From: CAVRIA01 sp963721115
Lineage (GTDB): Bacteria; Desulfobacterota; Binatia; HRBIN30; CADEER01
Length of the DNA: 64,000 nucleotides
Assembly: GCA_963721115.1 (NCBI GenBank)
Contig: CAVRIA010000017.1
Coordinates: 1-64,000 of the forward strand
Reading direction: 5' to 3'
The notes beneath the pieces were generated by a model that ran no database searches, was not told the DNA's origin, and was given only the letters and a program-made list of their open reading frames with translations. The stretch's first letter is position 1; each line of letters starts with the position of its first letter. A program made the translations under genes and the position numbers. Positions 42,511-52,670 of this stretch are shown piece after piece.

Positions 42511-43386
42511 CTACTCGACGGTGACTCCGCCGAAGGCGTTGGCGGACGGCGACACCTTCATCGTCTTGCTGGCGATGGCGATCGATGCCCCGGCACCCCA
42601 GTCGGGGGCGTTCTCGCTGACGCCCACCAGCCCGGTGGGTCGAATCAACAGATCGAGATCGCCGATCGGGATCCGGATGTCGACGCCCGGCAGGTAGCTG
42701 ACCACCTTCGGGTGGCTTCCTGGACCGGGGGCATCGAACCGGGTACCCGAGAACTCGTTCCGCAGGGCGACGTACTTGCCGATCGGGGCGAAGATCCCGG
42801 CACCGAACACCAGCCGATTGAAGGCGAGGCCGCTGCTGTTGCTACCGGTGAAGACCTCGTAGCCGACGTGGGCGCGCACCTCGGCGACGGAGAGCTTGAG
42901 CGCGGCGTTGCCGAAGGGCAGCGCGCCGAACTCGCCGCTGCCGAGCCCCTTGTCGCTGTCCCCCGAGGGCAGCGAGAGCTGCGCCCCGACGCCGAGGTCG
43001 AGGATCTCGCTCTGCAGCGCCGTGTACCTTCCGTACAGCTGCAGGTCGCCGGGACCGTTGTTGTCGGCGACCTGCCCCGAGGGCACGAGGGTGCCGTTGA
43101 CGGACTCGTAGGGCATTTCCAGCCCGGCCTCCCACCTCTCCTGCCCGTAGGCGAAACGCAGGAACGAGTTCACCGCGTCGAGGTCGGGGCCGCCCTTCAC
43201 GTTCGTGCCCTCGTAGAGAGCGCCCGCTTCGGCCCAGAAGCCTTGGACGTTCTCGGTGTCGAGCGAGAACCGATCGAACGACCGATTGGGCACCGTTCGC
43301 TCCCCCGCCGGCTCTTCGGCCCGCGCCACGACCGACAGTGCGACTGCCGCGACCAGCACCGCGAAGAGCGTGAGTTTACTCCACAT
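42511..43386 (-). CDS. Outer-membrane beta-barrel (transporter-like) protein
   Basis: 291 residues with a Sec signal (LTLFAVLVAAVALSVVARAE). The mature sequence alternates hydrophobic and polar residues: WEAGLEMPYESVNGTLVPSG, GDLQLYGRYTALQSEILDLG, VGAQLSLPSGDSDKGLGSGE, typical of MetA-pathway/transporter beta barrels. It ends eight bases from the DUF3604 gene start, so likely shares its operon. Confidence 0.8.
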   Translation of the reverse strand: MWSKLTLFAVLVAAVALSVVARAEEPAGERTVPNRSFDRFSLDTENVQGFWAEAGALYEGTNVKGGPDLDAVNSFLRFAYGQERWEAGLEMPYESVNGTLVPSGQVADNNGPGDLQLYGRYTALQSEILDLGVGAQLSLPSGDSDKGLGSGEFGALPFGNAALKLSVAEVRAHVGYEVFTGSNSSGLAFNRLVFGAGIFAPIGKYVALRNEFSGTRFDAPGPGSHPKVVSYLPGVDIRIPIGDLDLLIRPTGLVGVSENAPDWGAGASIAIASKTMKVSPSANAFGGVTVE

Positions 43387-43655
43387 GGCCCCCTCCTCCC
43401 GTCGTCTGTGCTCCGGGCCGAGGACACTCCGGCCCAAGCGACCTCTGTCCACCAGCTAGCGAGTGACGAGGTCGTAATAAGGCAAAGGCGCGCAGCAAGT
43501 CAAGGTGAAATGGCGAGCTTGCGACGGCGACGACCGTTGCGCTCCAAGGTCCAACCGCGTTTGGCGAAGTACAATCGCGGACGCGGCTGCCGCCGGCGCA
43601 GTCGATCCGCAGCGAGATCTTTCCATCGCGCGAAAATCCGCGCTAGGAAGAAAAG
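43387..43655. other. Divergent intergenic region before opgG
   Basis: Should contain promoters for the outer-membrane protein gene and opgG. No strong -35/-10 pair, repeat or RNA structure was recognised. Confidence 0.4.
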
Positions 43656-45212
43656 ATGACGTGTGCGGATGACATGACGATCGCGGCGCTCCGGCGCACA
43701 GGGTGGTGCCGCCGGGTACTCGGCCTGGCGGCTCTGCTCGTCGCCCTGGCCTGCCTCGCGGCGCCCGGCCGCGCGAGGGCCTTCGACCTCGAGGACGTTG
43801 CGGCCAAGGCGCGCGCTCTCGCCGCGCAGCCCTATCACGACACCAAGGGCGAAGTGCCCGACTGGCTGATGAAGATCGACTACGATCAGTGGCGGGACAT
43901 CCGCTTCCGCCCGGACCACGCTCTGTGGAAGAAGAGCGGGCCGCCGTTCCAGGTGCAGTTCTTCCACCCCGGCCTGTACTACGACCACACCGTCGCCATC
44001 AACGTCGTGAGCGACGAGGGGGTGAAGCCGGTCGAGTTCTCGACCGATCAGTTCGACTACGGCAAGAACGACTTCGCCGGTAGGGTGCCGAGCCACCTCG
44101 GCTACGCTGGCTTTCGCGTCCACTACCCGCTCAACCGGCCGGACTACAACGACGAGGTGATCGTCTTCCTCGGTGCCAGCTACTTCCGCGCTCTCGCCAG
44201 CCATCAGGTGTACGGCCTCTCGGCACGCGGCATCGCCATCGACACGATCGGGCCGAGCCCCGAGGAGTTCCCCTACTTCCGGGAGTTCTGGCTGGTCCGG
44301 CCCGCCGACGACGCGAAGCAGATGACCATCTACGCGCTGCTCGACGGACAGAGCGTGACCGGCGCCTACCGGTTCGTGATCACGCCGGGCGACCAGACCG
44401 TGGTCGCCGTCGACATGCGGGTCTTTCTACGTCATGCGGTGAGCAAGCTCGGCATCGCACCGCTGACCAGCATGTTCTTCCACGGCGAGAACACGCTGCG
44501 ACCGATCATCGACTACCGCCCCGAGGTGCACGACTCCGATGGGCTGCTGCTGCACTTCTCCTCCGGAGAATGGCTGTGGCGGGCGATCGATAACCCTTCC
44601 AGCTTACAGGTGAACACCTTTCAGATGGAGAACCCGAGCGGCTTCGGGCTCCTCCAGCGCGACCGCGACTTCGACCACCACCAGGACCTGGAGACCCGCA
44701 CCGACCTGCGGCCGAGCGTCTGGATCGACACGCGGGGCGACTGGGGACCCGGTGCGGTCGAGCTGGTCGAGATCCCCACCGACACCGACATCCACGACAA
44801 CATCGTCTCCTACTGGGTGCCGCGCCGGCAGCCCGAGCCGAACGAGGAAGCCGCCTTCTCCTACACGATGTCCTGGTACGGCAACGATCCGAGCCGACCG
44901 CCCGGCGGCCGCGTGGTCGCGACGCGGCGCGACCTGGGAACGCTGCCGAACGCCCGGCGCTTCGTGCTCGACTTCCAGGGCGAGGCGCTGCAGGCGCTGG
45001 GCGCCGACCAGCCGCCGCGTGCCGTGGTCACAGGGGCAGACGACGCCGAGATCCTGGACGAGCACATCGTCAAGAACCCGGTAACCGGGGGCTGGCGGCT
45101 CACCTTCCAGGTGCGCCCGAAGAAGAAGGCGCCGGTCGAGCTGCGCGCTTTCCTCGAGCGCGACGGCAAGGCACTGACCGAGACCTGGTCGTACGCTCTG
45201 CTCCCCGACTGA
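43656..45212 (+). CDS. opgG: Periplasmic glucan biosynthesis protein OpgG/OpgD
   Basis: 518 residues, MdoG family, needed to build osmoregulated periplasmic beta-glucans. A twin-arginine-like N-terminus (LRRTGWCRRVLGLAALLVAL) leads to FDLEDVAAKARALAAQPYHD; further marks are RDIRFRPDHALWKKSGPPFQ, FLGASYFRALASHQVYGLSA and LRPIIDYRPEVHDSDGLLLH. The RR signal fits OpgD, the length fits OpgG; the two cannot be separated firmly. No opgH neighbour is visible. A second ATG (MTIAAL) six codons downstream is possible. Confidence 0.93.
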   Translation: MTCADDMTIAALRRTGWCRRVLGLAALLVALACLAAPGRARAFDLEDVAAKARALAAQPYHDTKGEVPDWLMKIDYDQWRDIRFRPDHALWKKSGPPFQVQFFHPGLYYDHTVAINVVSDEGVKPVEFSTDQFDYGKNDFAGRVPSHLGYAGFRVHYPLNRPDYNDEVIVFLGASYFRALASHQVYGLSARGIAIDTIGPSPEEFPYFREFWLVRPADDAKQMTIYALLDGQSVTGAYRFVITPGDQTVVAVDMRVFLRHAVSKLGIAPLTSMFFHGENTLRPIIDYRPEVHDSDGLLLHFSSGEWLWRAIDNPSSLQVNTFQMENPSGFGLLQRDRDFDHHQDLETRTDLRPSVWIDTRGDWGPGAVELVEIPTDTDIHDNIVSYWVPRRQPEPNEEAAFSYTMSWYGNDPSRPPGGRVVATRRDLGTLPNARRFVLDFQGEALQALGADQPPRAVVTGADDAEILDEHIVKNPVTGGWRLTFQVRPKKKAPVELRAFLERDGKALTETWSYALLPD

Positions 45213-45218
45213 ATGCGA

Positions 45219-45271
45219 GTTGTTGGTTGTTGGGTTCGGCCCAGCACCCCAACAACGAACAACCCAACAAC
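45219..45271. terminator. Inverted repeat of GTTGTTGG words, likely bidirectional terminator
   Basis: GTTGTTGGTTGTTGGG pairs with CCCAACAACGAACAACCC around GTTCGGCCCAGCA. It lies exactly between two convergent stop codons. Confidence 0.6.
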
Positions 45272-45783
45272 TATCTCTTCTCCACGAGATCGGAGTACGA
45301 AGCGCGCAGCAGGTCGGTCTCCGCGATCCCGAGCTCGGGTAGCAGGCGGGCCACCTGCTCGCGGCAGCATGCTTCGTCGTGCACCTCGTCGACCACGGCC
45401 TCGAGCTCGACGAAGCTGCCGAGCCGTTCGACCCGATCGAGGTGGATGCGGACGTTGCCCCACAGGAGCACCTCGCGCTGCTTGCGCACGATCACAAGCG
45501 GCTCGCCCTCGGGAACCAGACAGACCCCCGCGGCGGCGTCGCGCACCGGGGTCACCGTGTAGTCGCTCGGCCGCACGCCGTGGTCCTCGGCGCGCCGATA
45601 CTCGATCATCTCGGCGCGCCCGCCGGCGATCGTGCGCAGCTTCACCCGCCGCTCGCCGTCGAGCGCGTAGTAGCGGTCGGTCTGCTCCTCGACGGCGTGT
45701 GGCCGCGCGCCGGCGCCGAGCGCCGCCTCGCGCACCGCGGCCAGGTCGGCGGCGCGCGCCTTGATCTCGATGTTGCGCGGCAT
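45271..45783 (-). CDS. CYTH domain protein (class IV adenylate cyclase-like)
   Basis: 170 residues. The CYTH signature is intact: MPRNIEIKARAADLAAV at the N-terminus (ExExK-like EIKAR), YYALDGERRVKLRTI, EMIEYRR, VIVRKQREVLLWGNVRIHLD and LGSFVELEAVV. These residues bind triphosphates through Mg. It may make cAMP, which would fit the cNMP-domain channel elsewhere in the window, or hydrolyse triphosphates. Confidence 0.88.
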   Translation of the reverse strand: MPRNIEIKARAADLAAVREAALGAGARPHAVEEQTDRYYALDGERRVKLRTIAGGRAEMIEYRRAEDHGVRPSDYTVTPVRDAAAGVCLVPEGEPLVIVRKQREVLLWGNVRIHLDRVERLGSFVELEAVVDEVHDEACCREQVARLLPELGIAETDLLRASYSDLVEKR

Positions 45784-45794
45784 GGGACCCGTTT

Positions 45795-46580
45795 CTATTT
45801 TACCGTCTCTGAAGAACCCTTACAGAGATCCGACGGAGGCGCGCCCTCCCTTTCCAGGTGACCGGCGCCCTGCGCGGTGACGAGCTGGCCGTCGCAGTGC
45901 AGGAAGTGCGACTCCTGCAGCCAGTCCGCGTCGGGGTAGTACGCGAACACCGCCGATCCGCCCGCAATGTGGTCGATGACCTGTGGCGCGACCTCCTCGG
46001 GCAACGCCGGGCAGCCCCAGCTCGTGCCCATCGTTCCCCCCTGCGCGATGTAGGCGCGGTTGATCCCGGGGAAGCCGTGCACGACGATGGCACGCTCGCG
46101 CGCGTGGTCGTTGAAGCCGGGCTCGAGCCCCGACAGGCGCAGCGCGTAGCCGAAGCGGCCGGTGTACGCCTCGTCGGTGCGGAACAGCCCGAGGCTCGAC
46201 TGGTGGGAGCCGATCCGGTTGGAAAACGCCGTTGCCAGGGTGCCGCCGCTGCCGTCGCCGTGCGCGACCAGCTCGTGATACAGCACGGCCTTGCGGTCCA
46301 GATCGATGACCCACAGCCGTGGCTTGGTCGACGGCAGACTGTAGTCGATCACAGTCAACACCGGTTGGCGGAAGCGGCCTTCGTGCTCGCCGCAGCGGTA
46401 GGCCTGCAGGGCGAGATCGAGCACCTTGCGCCGCGGCCACGACCCCGCCGTCGGAGCGACCGGTGCCGGTGGCGGCGCACTGGGCAGCGGGATCGGTTTC
46501 CGGGCAGTGGCACAGCAGGGCAGGAAGAGGAGGAGCGTGAACGTGAAGGCGCGCGCACGCGCGATGGGGCGGGCGCTCAC
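45795..46580 (-). CDS. Murein L,D-transpeptidase catalytic domain family lipoprotein
   Basis: 261 residues. N-terminal membrane segment with adjacent cysteines (FTFTLLLFLPCCATA) suggests a lipoprotein. The catalytic domain has LTVIDYSLPSTKPRLWVIDL, TAFSNRIGSHQSSLGLFRTD, AIVVHGFPGINRAYIAQGG and the nucleophile motif GTSWGCPALP, the YkuD-like Cys. Likely cross-links or anchors proteins to peptidoglycan. It sits upstream of the CYTH gene on the same strand. Confidence 0.88.
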   Translation of the reverse strand: MSARPIARARAFTFTLLLFLPCCATARKPIPLPSAPPPAPVAPTAGSWPRRKVLDLALQAYRCGEHEGRFRQPVLTVIDYSLPSTKPRLWVIDLDRKAVLYHELVAHGDGSGGTLATAFSNRIGSHQSSLGLFRTDEAYTGRFGYALRLSGLEPGFNDHARERAIVVHGFPGINRAYIAQGGTMGTSWGCPALPEEVAPQVIDHIAGGSAVFAYYPDADWLQESHFLHCDGQLVTAQGAGHLEREGAPPSDLCKGSSETVK

Positions 46581-46940
46581 CGCGGATTCCGATCGGCTGC
46601 TACGCCCGTCGCCTTCCAGGCTCCGCCGGCCGTCATGCCTTCATCCGCGGTCGCTTCTTGCGATCGTCCCTCGTTCCGCGACTCGTTCACCTGTTTGCTC
46701 CCCTCGCGAGCGCCACGCCAACATGGAACCATGCTTCGCTTCGTGCCCCAAAATGCCGGGGATTTTAGCCGTTTTGCCGCGATTGTCATCAGAAATTTTG
46801 CGCCTCAGTCTTCAGCGGGAATGGGGCCCTAGACACGAGGCATGCGCGCGGAGAGCGAGGCACGAGCGATTCCCTCCTCGAGCCTCATGCCTCGCGCCTC
46901 GACCCTTGAACGCCCCCGCCGGTCGCCGCTATACCGGCAC
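46581..46940. repeat. Divergent spacer with GAGGCACGAG word repeats
   Basis: The first 250 nt show nothing recognisable apart from likely promoters. From about 46831 GAGGCATGCGCGCGGAGAGC and GAGGCACGAG are followed by the complementary CTCGAGCCTCATGCCTCGCG, forming another word-based hairpin just before the VOC gene. Confidence 0.55.
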
Positions 46941-47681
46941 ATGCGCCTGCGCCAGGTCGTTCTCGTCACCCGTGACCTCGACCCCGTCGTGGCCGATCTG
47001 CGGGCGGCGCTGGGCCTCGGGGAGGAGTTTCGCGATCCCGACGTGGCCTTCTTCGAGCTGTGCAACGCCGTGTTGCCGGTCGGAGACACGTTTCTTGAAG
47101 TCGTCTGTCCGATCGCGCCGGCGGCGGCGGCCGCGCGCTACCTCGAGAGGCAGGGCGGCGAGGGCGGCTACATGCTGATGGTGCAGTCGGAGGACGCCGA
47201 CGCCGACCGGCGGCGCGCGGCGGAGCAGGGGGTGCGCGTCGTCTGGAGCGCCGACTTTCCGGACATCCGCGGCACCCACCTGCACCCGCGCGACCTCGGC
47301 GGCGCCATCCTGTCGCTCGACCAGGCGAGCCCGCCGGAGTCGTGGCGCTGGGCCGGCGAGGGCTGGGAGGGAAGGTCGCGCGCCGACGTGACGCGCGCGA
47401 TCGCGGCTGCCGAGATCGAGAGCCCCGAGCCGCTGGCGCTGGCGCAGCGCTGGGCCGCCGTTCTCGGCCGCGGGGCGCGGGCCGGGGGAGCCGCCGCGCG
47501 CATCGACCTCGATCGCGGCGTGTTGCGCTTCGTGCCCTCGCCGAGCGGCGCCGAGCGGCTGAGCGCCTTCGACGTCGAAGCGGTCCGACCGCAGCAGGTC
47601 CTGGACGCCGCCGCCCGGCGCGGCCTGCTGCACGAGGAAAACCGCTTCCGCGCCTGCGGCGTCTGGATCAACGTCGTCTGA
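46941..47681 (+). CDS. VOC family (glyoxalase-like) protein
   Basis: 246 residues. Two beta-alpha-beta-beta-beta modules of the vicinal oxygen chelate fold: LRQVVLVTRDLDPVVADLRA, EEFRDPDVAFFELCNAVLPV, GDTFLEVVCPI, then GGEGGYMLMVQSEDADAD, and a second, weaker module ending in FRACGVWINVV. Glyoxalase_3-like. The metal ligands are not all evident, so it may be a binding protein. ATG beginning MRLRQVV fits the first strand. Confidence 0.88.
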   Translation: MRLRQVVLVTRDLDPVVADLRAALGLGEEFRDPDVAFFELCNAVLPVGDTFLEVVCPIAPAAAAARYLERQGGEGGYMLMVQSEDADADRRRAAEQGVRVVWSADFPDIRGTHLHPRDLGGAILSLDQASPPESWRWAGEGWEGRSRADVTRAIAAAEIESPEPLALAQRWAAVLGRGARAGGAAARIDLDRGVLRFVPSPSGAERLSAFDVEAVRPQQVLDAAARRGLLHEENRFRACGVWINVV

Positions 47682-47897
47682 GCCGAAGCGATCGGGCTGA
47701 TGGATCTGATCCGCTGGTTCGACAACCAGTGGAAAGCGGGCCCTTCTTCCATGGCAATGCGGACCTGAGCGTCCGACAGCCCATCGTCCTCGTTCTCTCG
47801 CGCCACGCTAACAACCTGCATCGCACCAAAGACCGATTTGCCAGCGGGTCCTCCTACTCGCGCGGTGGAGAATCGAGGTGTCCACAAGGTCGCTTCC
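47682..47897. other. Spacer between convergent genes
   Basis: No gene or clear repeat is seen. The right end, just before the nucleoside hydrolase-like stop, contains no strong hairpin. Confidence 0.4.
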
Positions 47898-49262
47898 TCA
47901 CCACGTGTGTTCGTAAAGCAGCGACTCGAACTCCTGGCGCGCCGCGGCGTCGGTGAAGTCGGTGCAGACTGCCACTGGCCGCGCCGGCGCCGCGAGCGCC
48001 GGGAGGTTTCCGTCGATCCCGGATTCGCCGCGGATCGCCGGGCCCCGGTCGTCCAGGTTCAGGGTCACCACGAGCTGCGCCGGCACCTGCGCGAGGGCCG
48101 AGCCGTTGGCGGACCCGTGATCCACACACGGATTGCCGTCGCTGTTGAACGGGCTCTCCGTCGGGTTGCCCTCGGCATCCGTCGGATAGGCGGGGCTCCA
48201 AGCGGGGTACGGGCACTGCTGTACGTAGGCGAGGCCGTCCCGGCAATCGAAGAGCTCGGGCCACACCGCTGCGGCAAGCGCGTATTGATCGAACGGGCCC
48301 TCGGGCGTCGAGAAGATTCCCGACCAGTACTGGTTGCGCGGCGCGACCGCCGACAACAACCAATCGAGACTCCGTTCGGACTCCGGGGTCGGAGGCTGGG
48401 GCCCGCGCAGCGTCGTCGAATCGAAGAAGATGAGATCGTCCGCCTGGGACGTCTGGCCGGTCAGCTGAAACGACATCAGGCGGATCGGCACATCCCTTGT
48501 CGCGTTCGCGGCGATCAGCAGCGCCCCCGCCACGGGATCGGTGCGGAAGTTGAAATCGTTCACCACTTTGCCGTTGATCGTCAACGACTCCCCTTCGACG
48601 CGAGACGCCACGGCGATGATCTCGCGTATCTTCGGAGCGACTTCCGGGGCAGTGAGCAACAGGCAGGCGACGTCGGTCAGAGGCCCGAGCGCGAGGATGG
48701 TCATCGGATCGGCGCTCGCCAGCAGCCGTTCGCGCATGAACGAGACTCCCGCATTGCGGCACGCCGCCGCAAACGATCCCTCCGGGCCTTCGATCGGGAT
48801 GGTGGATCCATCGAACCACTGCGCCGCCGGGTGCAGCGTCTGGCTCGCCGGTGCGACGGCGCCCGGAACGATCGGGATGTCGGTGCGCCCCTTGAGATCC
48901 CAGACGATCTGGCGGGCCACCAACATCTCGGCCGGGAGGGTGGCGTTGCCGAAGGTCGGGACGATCGAGTCGAGGGCGGCGAGCTTCTGGGCGTCCAGAT
49001 TCGACGCCATCGCCAGCGTGAGGCCATCGTCGATGTCCTGTGGCGCAACGGCGCCGTCGTGCATGTACGGCGATGCGGCGTTGAACGAAACCGAGCACGA
49101 GCCGTCGGCGCCGTGCGTGTCGATCAGGCCCGTCGCCGCATCGGTCGAGATCAGGATGCGCGGGACCGGGGTCGTTCCTCCGGCGCTCGATCCCGCACAG
49201 GCCGCCAGGGCCAAGAGACCCGCGCCGGCAAACCCGCAAGCGGCGGACCGAACCATTCTCAT
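47898..49262 (-). CDS. Nucleoside hydrolase-like lipoprotein
   Basis: 454 residues. A lipobox (GAGLLALAACAG) follows the ATG chosen. The family's Asp-rich nucleotide site appears as ILISTDAATGLIDTHG and later QDIDDGLTLAMA, with DPMTILALGPLTDVACLLLT in the middle, all typical of inosine/uridine-preferring nucleoside hydrolases. Insertions (THGADGSCSVSF...) and Cys-rich C-terminal loops make it longer than the usual 310-330 residues. Probably an exported ribohydrolase of unknown substrate. Confidence 0.8.
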   Translation of the reverse strand: MRMVRSAACGFAGAGLLALAACAGSSAGGTTPVPRILISTDAATGLIDTHGADGSCSVSFNAASPYMHDGAVAPQDIDDGLTLAMASNLDAQKLAALDSIVPTFGNATLPAEMLVARQIVWDLKGRTDIPIVPGAVAPASQTLHPAAQWFDGSTIPIEGPEGSFAAACRNAGVSFMRERLLASADPMTILALGPLTDVACLLLTAPEVAPKIREIIAVASRVEGESLTINGKVVNDFNFRTDPVAGALLIAANATRDVPIRLMSFQLTGQTSQADDLIFFDSTTLRGPQPPTPESERSLDWLLSAVAPRNQYWSGIFSTPEGPFDQYALAAAVWPELFDCRDGLAYVQQCPYPAWSPAYPTDAEGNPTESPFNSDGNPCVDHGSANGSALAQVPAQLVVTLNLDDRGPAIRGESGIDGNLPALAAPARPVAVCTDFTDAAARQEFESLLYEHTW

Positions 49263-49303
49263 GGCGTTGCGCTCACCCCATGCCCCAGCCGTCCCCTGCA
49301 GCG

Positions 49304-49912
49304 TCACTCCATCGCACATGGCTTGCCCCCTTTCCGTGAGTGGTACGTGGCGCTTCCCTTTACTCCTGCGGCCACTCTCGAAGCCAACGCACTTCCGCGG
49401 GCTTCGCGAATGAGCCGCCGCGGGAGCGGGGTACGACGACGTATCTTTACGGGCTTCCTCTCCCGGATGAGACTGTCAATTTTCTCCAGCGCCTCATCCC
49501 TTCCGCTTGGCGGCGGGGCTACCGCGCGGATCAGAGCTCGACTCGATCCGCCCGCGCGCCAAACCCGCCGCATCTGCCGCGCGCGGAGAAGGAGCGGGGC
49601 GATCACCCAGTTGTCGACGTCGAGATCCAGATCGATCGTGATTGGCCGACCGGCGGGCCCCGTAATGGTGATCTTCTTCACCTTGTTTCCGCGCGAGTCC
49701 CGGAAGGTGTCCGTGCCGTAGTACGAATTGTACTGGCCGTAGACGAAGTGCCCCACCTCCGGAGGGGGAAGGAAGAGGTCGTCGAGAAAAGCCATGCCGG
49801 GCAAGGCGCTGTAGTGGCTGAGCTCGGCTGCGACCACCACACGCGCGATGCCCGGCACCAGCAGGAACACAAGGCCTGTCCAACGGCACAGGTTTGCGCA
49901 ACGAGCTCTCAT
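49304..49912 (-). pseudogene. Truncated outer-membrane porin/transporter (SphA-like)
   Basis: A signal peptide and about 75 residues of a phenol-transporter-like barrel are seen (AELSHYSALPGMAFLDDLFL, GHFVYGQYNSYYGTDTFRD, DNWVIAPLLL). After APLLL the sequence becomes Arg-rich and unlike the family, which normally reaches 300-330 residues. No other frame restores the barrel. So the gene is probably cut by deletion rather than a single indel. It lies between the sulfatase and nucleoside hydrolase-like genes. Confidence 0.7.
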
Positions 49913-49938
49913 CTGTCCTCCTCCTCGTCGATGCGCAC

Positions 49939-52331
49939 TCAGTCATCGGGCATGACGGGAAGCGCTGCTTCTTCCGTTTCCAGGTTCTCGAAATGGAGCC
50001 GCTTGAGGCTTCCTTCGAACGGGAACGGCGCCTTTTCAAAATAGGCATCCGCGACGGCCGAGCCGGTGTCCATGCCCACGTCGAAGGTCTCCGACGCCGT
50101 GAAGACCATGGGGATGGTACGTTCGACCTTGCCAGTGGCCGCCTTCTTGCCGTTGATCCAGAATGTGAGCTGGGCGGGCGCCGCGCGCTGGAGGGGCGTC
50201 CTCATCTCGAGCACGATCGTCACGTCGCCTGCCGGCAGACGCCCGACCTTGATCTTGTCCCGCTTGAGAAGCAGCGCGCTGTACTCGTAGTAGAGCACGC
50301 CATCCACGGCGTACAGGCCCACACCGCCCGCGTAGCCGCCCATGGCGAAGATCACGCCATTGACGCCCTTCGGCACGCTGGCCTCGATCTCGGCCCGGAG
50401 GTTGCCGTTGCGCACGTTGGGCGCCTGGCTCTCGGGGATCCGGGTCATCCCCTCGAAGAGGGTCCACTCGGTGTTGGTGCTGCGCTTCATCTCCTGGGGG
50501 TGGAGCCCGACGTACAGGCCGCCGCCGATGGGCAGCACCTTGTTTTCCTCTGCCTCTACCATGAAGAGGGTCTTGAGCTCTTCCAGCTTCTCGGGATTCT
50601 CGGAGGCCACGTCGTGCATCAGCGAGAAGTCCGTGCGGGTGTCGAACAGCTGCCACACGTCCTGCATGGGGTCCCAGCTGGCGAGGTCCGGCATCTGTGC
50701 CACCCACGGCGTCCGGGGCCCGAAGGTGCTCGCCATCCAGTGGTCATGATAGATGCCGCGGCTGCCCATGATGTCGAAGTATTGGGTTTGTTTTCGCTCC
50801 GGTGCCTCGGGCGAGTCGAAGGTGTAGACGAAGCTGATCCCGTCGATCGGATCCTGCTCGAAGCCGTCGACGACCTTGGGCGGCTCGATGCCCAGGATCT
50901 CGTAGATGGTCGGGACCACGTCTACGACGTGGGTGAATTGCGAGCGCGGGGTCTTGTCCGGCTTGATGCGCTTCGGCCAGGAGATGACCATGGGCGTCCG
51001 GGTGCCGCCCCAGTCGGCCGGCCACCAGCTTCGTATACCGGAAGGGGCTGTCGCCGGCCCAGGCCCAGGCGGAGTTGTACATGTTGTCCATCTTCGGCCC
51101 GCCGATCGCATCGAGTCCGCCGAGTTCCTCGGCTACGGCAATGTGCTCGGCGATCGTGCTCGGGATCCCGTTCTGCGAGTTCAGCTCCGCCACGCTCCCG
51201 TTGATCCCCTCGGCCGAGGCGCCGTTGTCCGAGAGGATGTAGAAGACCAGGGTGTTGTCACGGATGCCGCGAGCCTCCAGCTCGTCGATCAGCCGGCCGA
51301 CCTGGGCGTCCGTGTGCTCCAGGAACCCGGCGTACACCTCCATCAGGCGTGCCTGGAAGGCGCTTCTCGTCGTCGGGGATGTCCTCCCACGCGGGCATGC
51401 CCTCCGGACGCGGCGCCCGAACGGTGTCGGCGGGGATCCAGCCCATCGCCTTCTGCCGCTCGAAGACCCGCTTCTGGTAGGCGTCCCAGCCGTCGTCGAA
51501 CTTGCCCTTGTACTTGTCGGCCCATTTCTTGGCCACCTGGTGGGGGCCGTGCACCGCGCCCGGCGTCCACCACATCAGGAACGGACGATCGGGGTTCATG
51601 GCCTGGTGGCGGCGCATCCAGGTGATGGCCTTGTCGGCCATGGCCTCGGTGAGGTGGAAGTCCTCGTAGTTCTCCACGTGCGGCGGCGAGATCGGAGTGG
51701 TGTTCTCCCACAGTGTGGGCTCCCACTGGGAGGTCTCACCGGCGATGAAGCCGTAGAAATAGTCGAAGCCCCTGCCCGTGGGTGTTCGATCGTAGGGGCC
51801 GTTGGCGATCTGCTCCACCGGCGTGTTGTGGTCCTTGCCGTAGGCCGACGTGGCGTAGCCGTAGTAGCGCAGGACCTCGGCAACAGTCGCCGACGACTTC
51901 GGGATGACGCCCGTGTACCCGTCCCAGTCGTTGGCGAACTCGGCGATCTGGCCCGCGCCGACCCGATGGTGGTTGCGGCCGGTCATCAGCGCGGCCCGGG
52001 TCGGCGAGCACATGGCCGTGGTGTGAAAGCGGTTGTAGGAGATGCCCTCGTTGGCCAGGCGCGTGAGCGTCGGCGTATGGATCTCGCCGCCGAAGGTGTC
52101 GGGCTGCCCGAACCCCGCGTCGTCGAACATGACGATGAGGATGTTAGGGGCGTCCTCGTGCAGGTGACGCGGCGCCTCGCGCCACTTGTGGACCGACTCC
52201 TGCATCGTCGGTCCGACCTTGCCGCCCATCGGCGGTTCAGGGAAGGGGAGTACGTCCTGCGCAAAGACGCCGGCCTGCGGCATCGCCAGGCCGGCGAAGA
52301 TGAAAAAGGACAACAAAGCTTTTGCTTTCAC
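49939..52331 (-). pseudogene. Arylsulfatase, two frameshifts
   Basis: Exported type I sulfatase of about 790 residues when repaired. Signal peptide LLSFFIFAGLAMPQAGVFAQ; metal-site ILIVMFDDAGFGQPDTFGG; formylglycine motif AMCSPTRAALMTGRNHH with Cys108. Frameshift 1 is near 51358 (DDEKR then AFQARLMEVYAGF). Frameshift 2 is near 51022, where GGCC is duplicated (YTKLVA then DWGGTRTPMVISWPK). The C-terminal domain ends ENLETEEAALPVMPDD. All metal residues seem present. Requires a formylglycine-generating enzyme, not found here. Confidence 0.87.
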
Positions 52332-52380
52332 GATGAGGTTCCTCCCGTTGCTTCTCTATCGTCTGCCTTCGACTCGCGCT

Positions 52381-52641
52381 CTATCGTTCTGCCGGCCCCG
52401 AGATCTTGCCGACCAGCTCCTGCTCGATGCTCACCCGCAGCTCGGTGTACTGCTCGATCCGATCGCCCCGGTCCGCGTCCTGCTCCCGAAACCGTTGCAG
52501 GGCCGCTTGGCACTGGCCGTAGTCGGTGCAGAGCTCGCGGAACTGCTCGTCCGCCTGAAAGAGCTCCCGGATCCTGTCGCGCGATTCGGGGAAACGAGCC
52601 AGAACCTCGCGAAGGGGATCGGGGCGGACGTTCTTCTGCAT
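52381..52641 (-). CDS. Hypothetical helical protein upstream of the sulfatase
   Basis: 86 residues: PDPLREVLARFPESRDRIRE, LFQADEQFRELCTDYGQCQA, ALQRFREQDADRGDRIEQYT, then ELRVSIEQELVGKI. Predicted entirely helical, probably a coiled-coil dimer. First gene of the block that continues with the sulfatase 50 nt away. ATG is at MQKNVRPD; a TTG lies three codons upstream. Role unknown. Confidence 0.7.
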   Translation of the reverse strand: MQKNVRPDPLREVLARFPESRDRIRELFQADEQFRELCTDYGQCQAALQRFREQDADRGDRIEQYTELRVSIEQELVGKISGPAER

Positions 52642-52670
52642 TTCCCGCAACGTACCCGGCGATCCGAACA

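Noticed and set aside
40100..42697. 865-residue + frame opposite the DUF3604 gene
   Set aside because: Antisense low-complexity shadow with no domain; the lipobox and metal motifs are on -.
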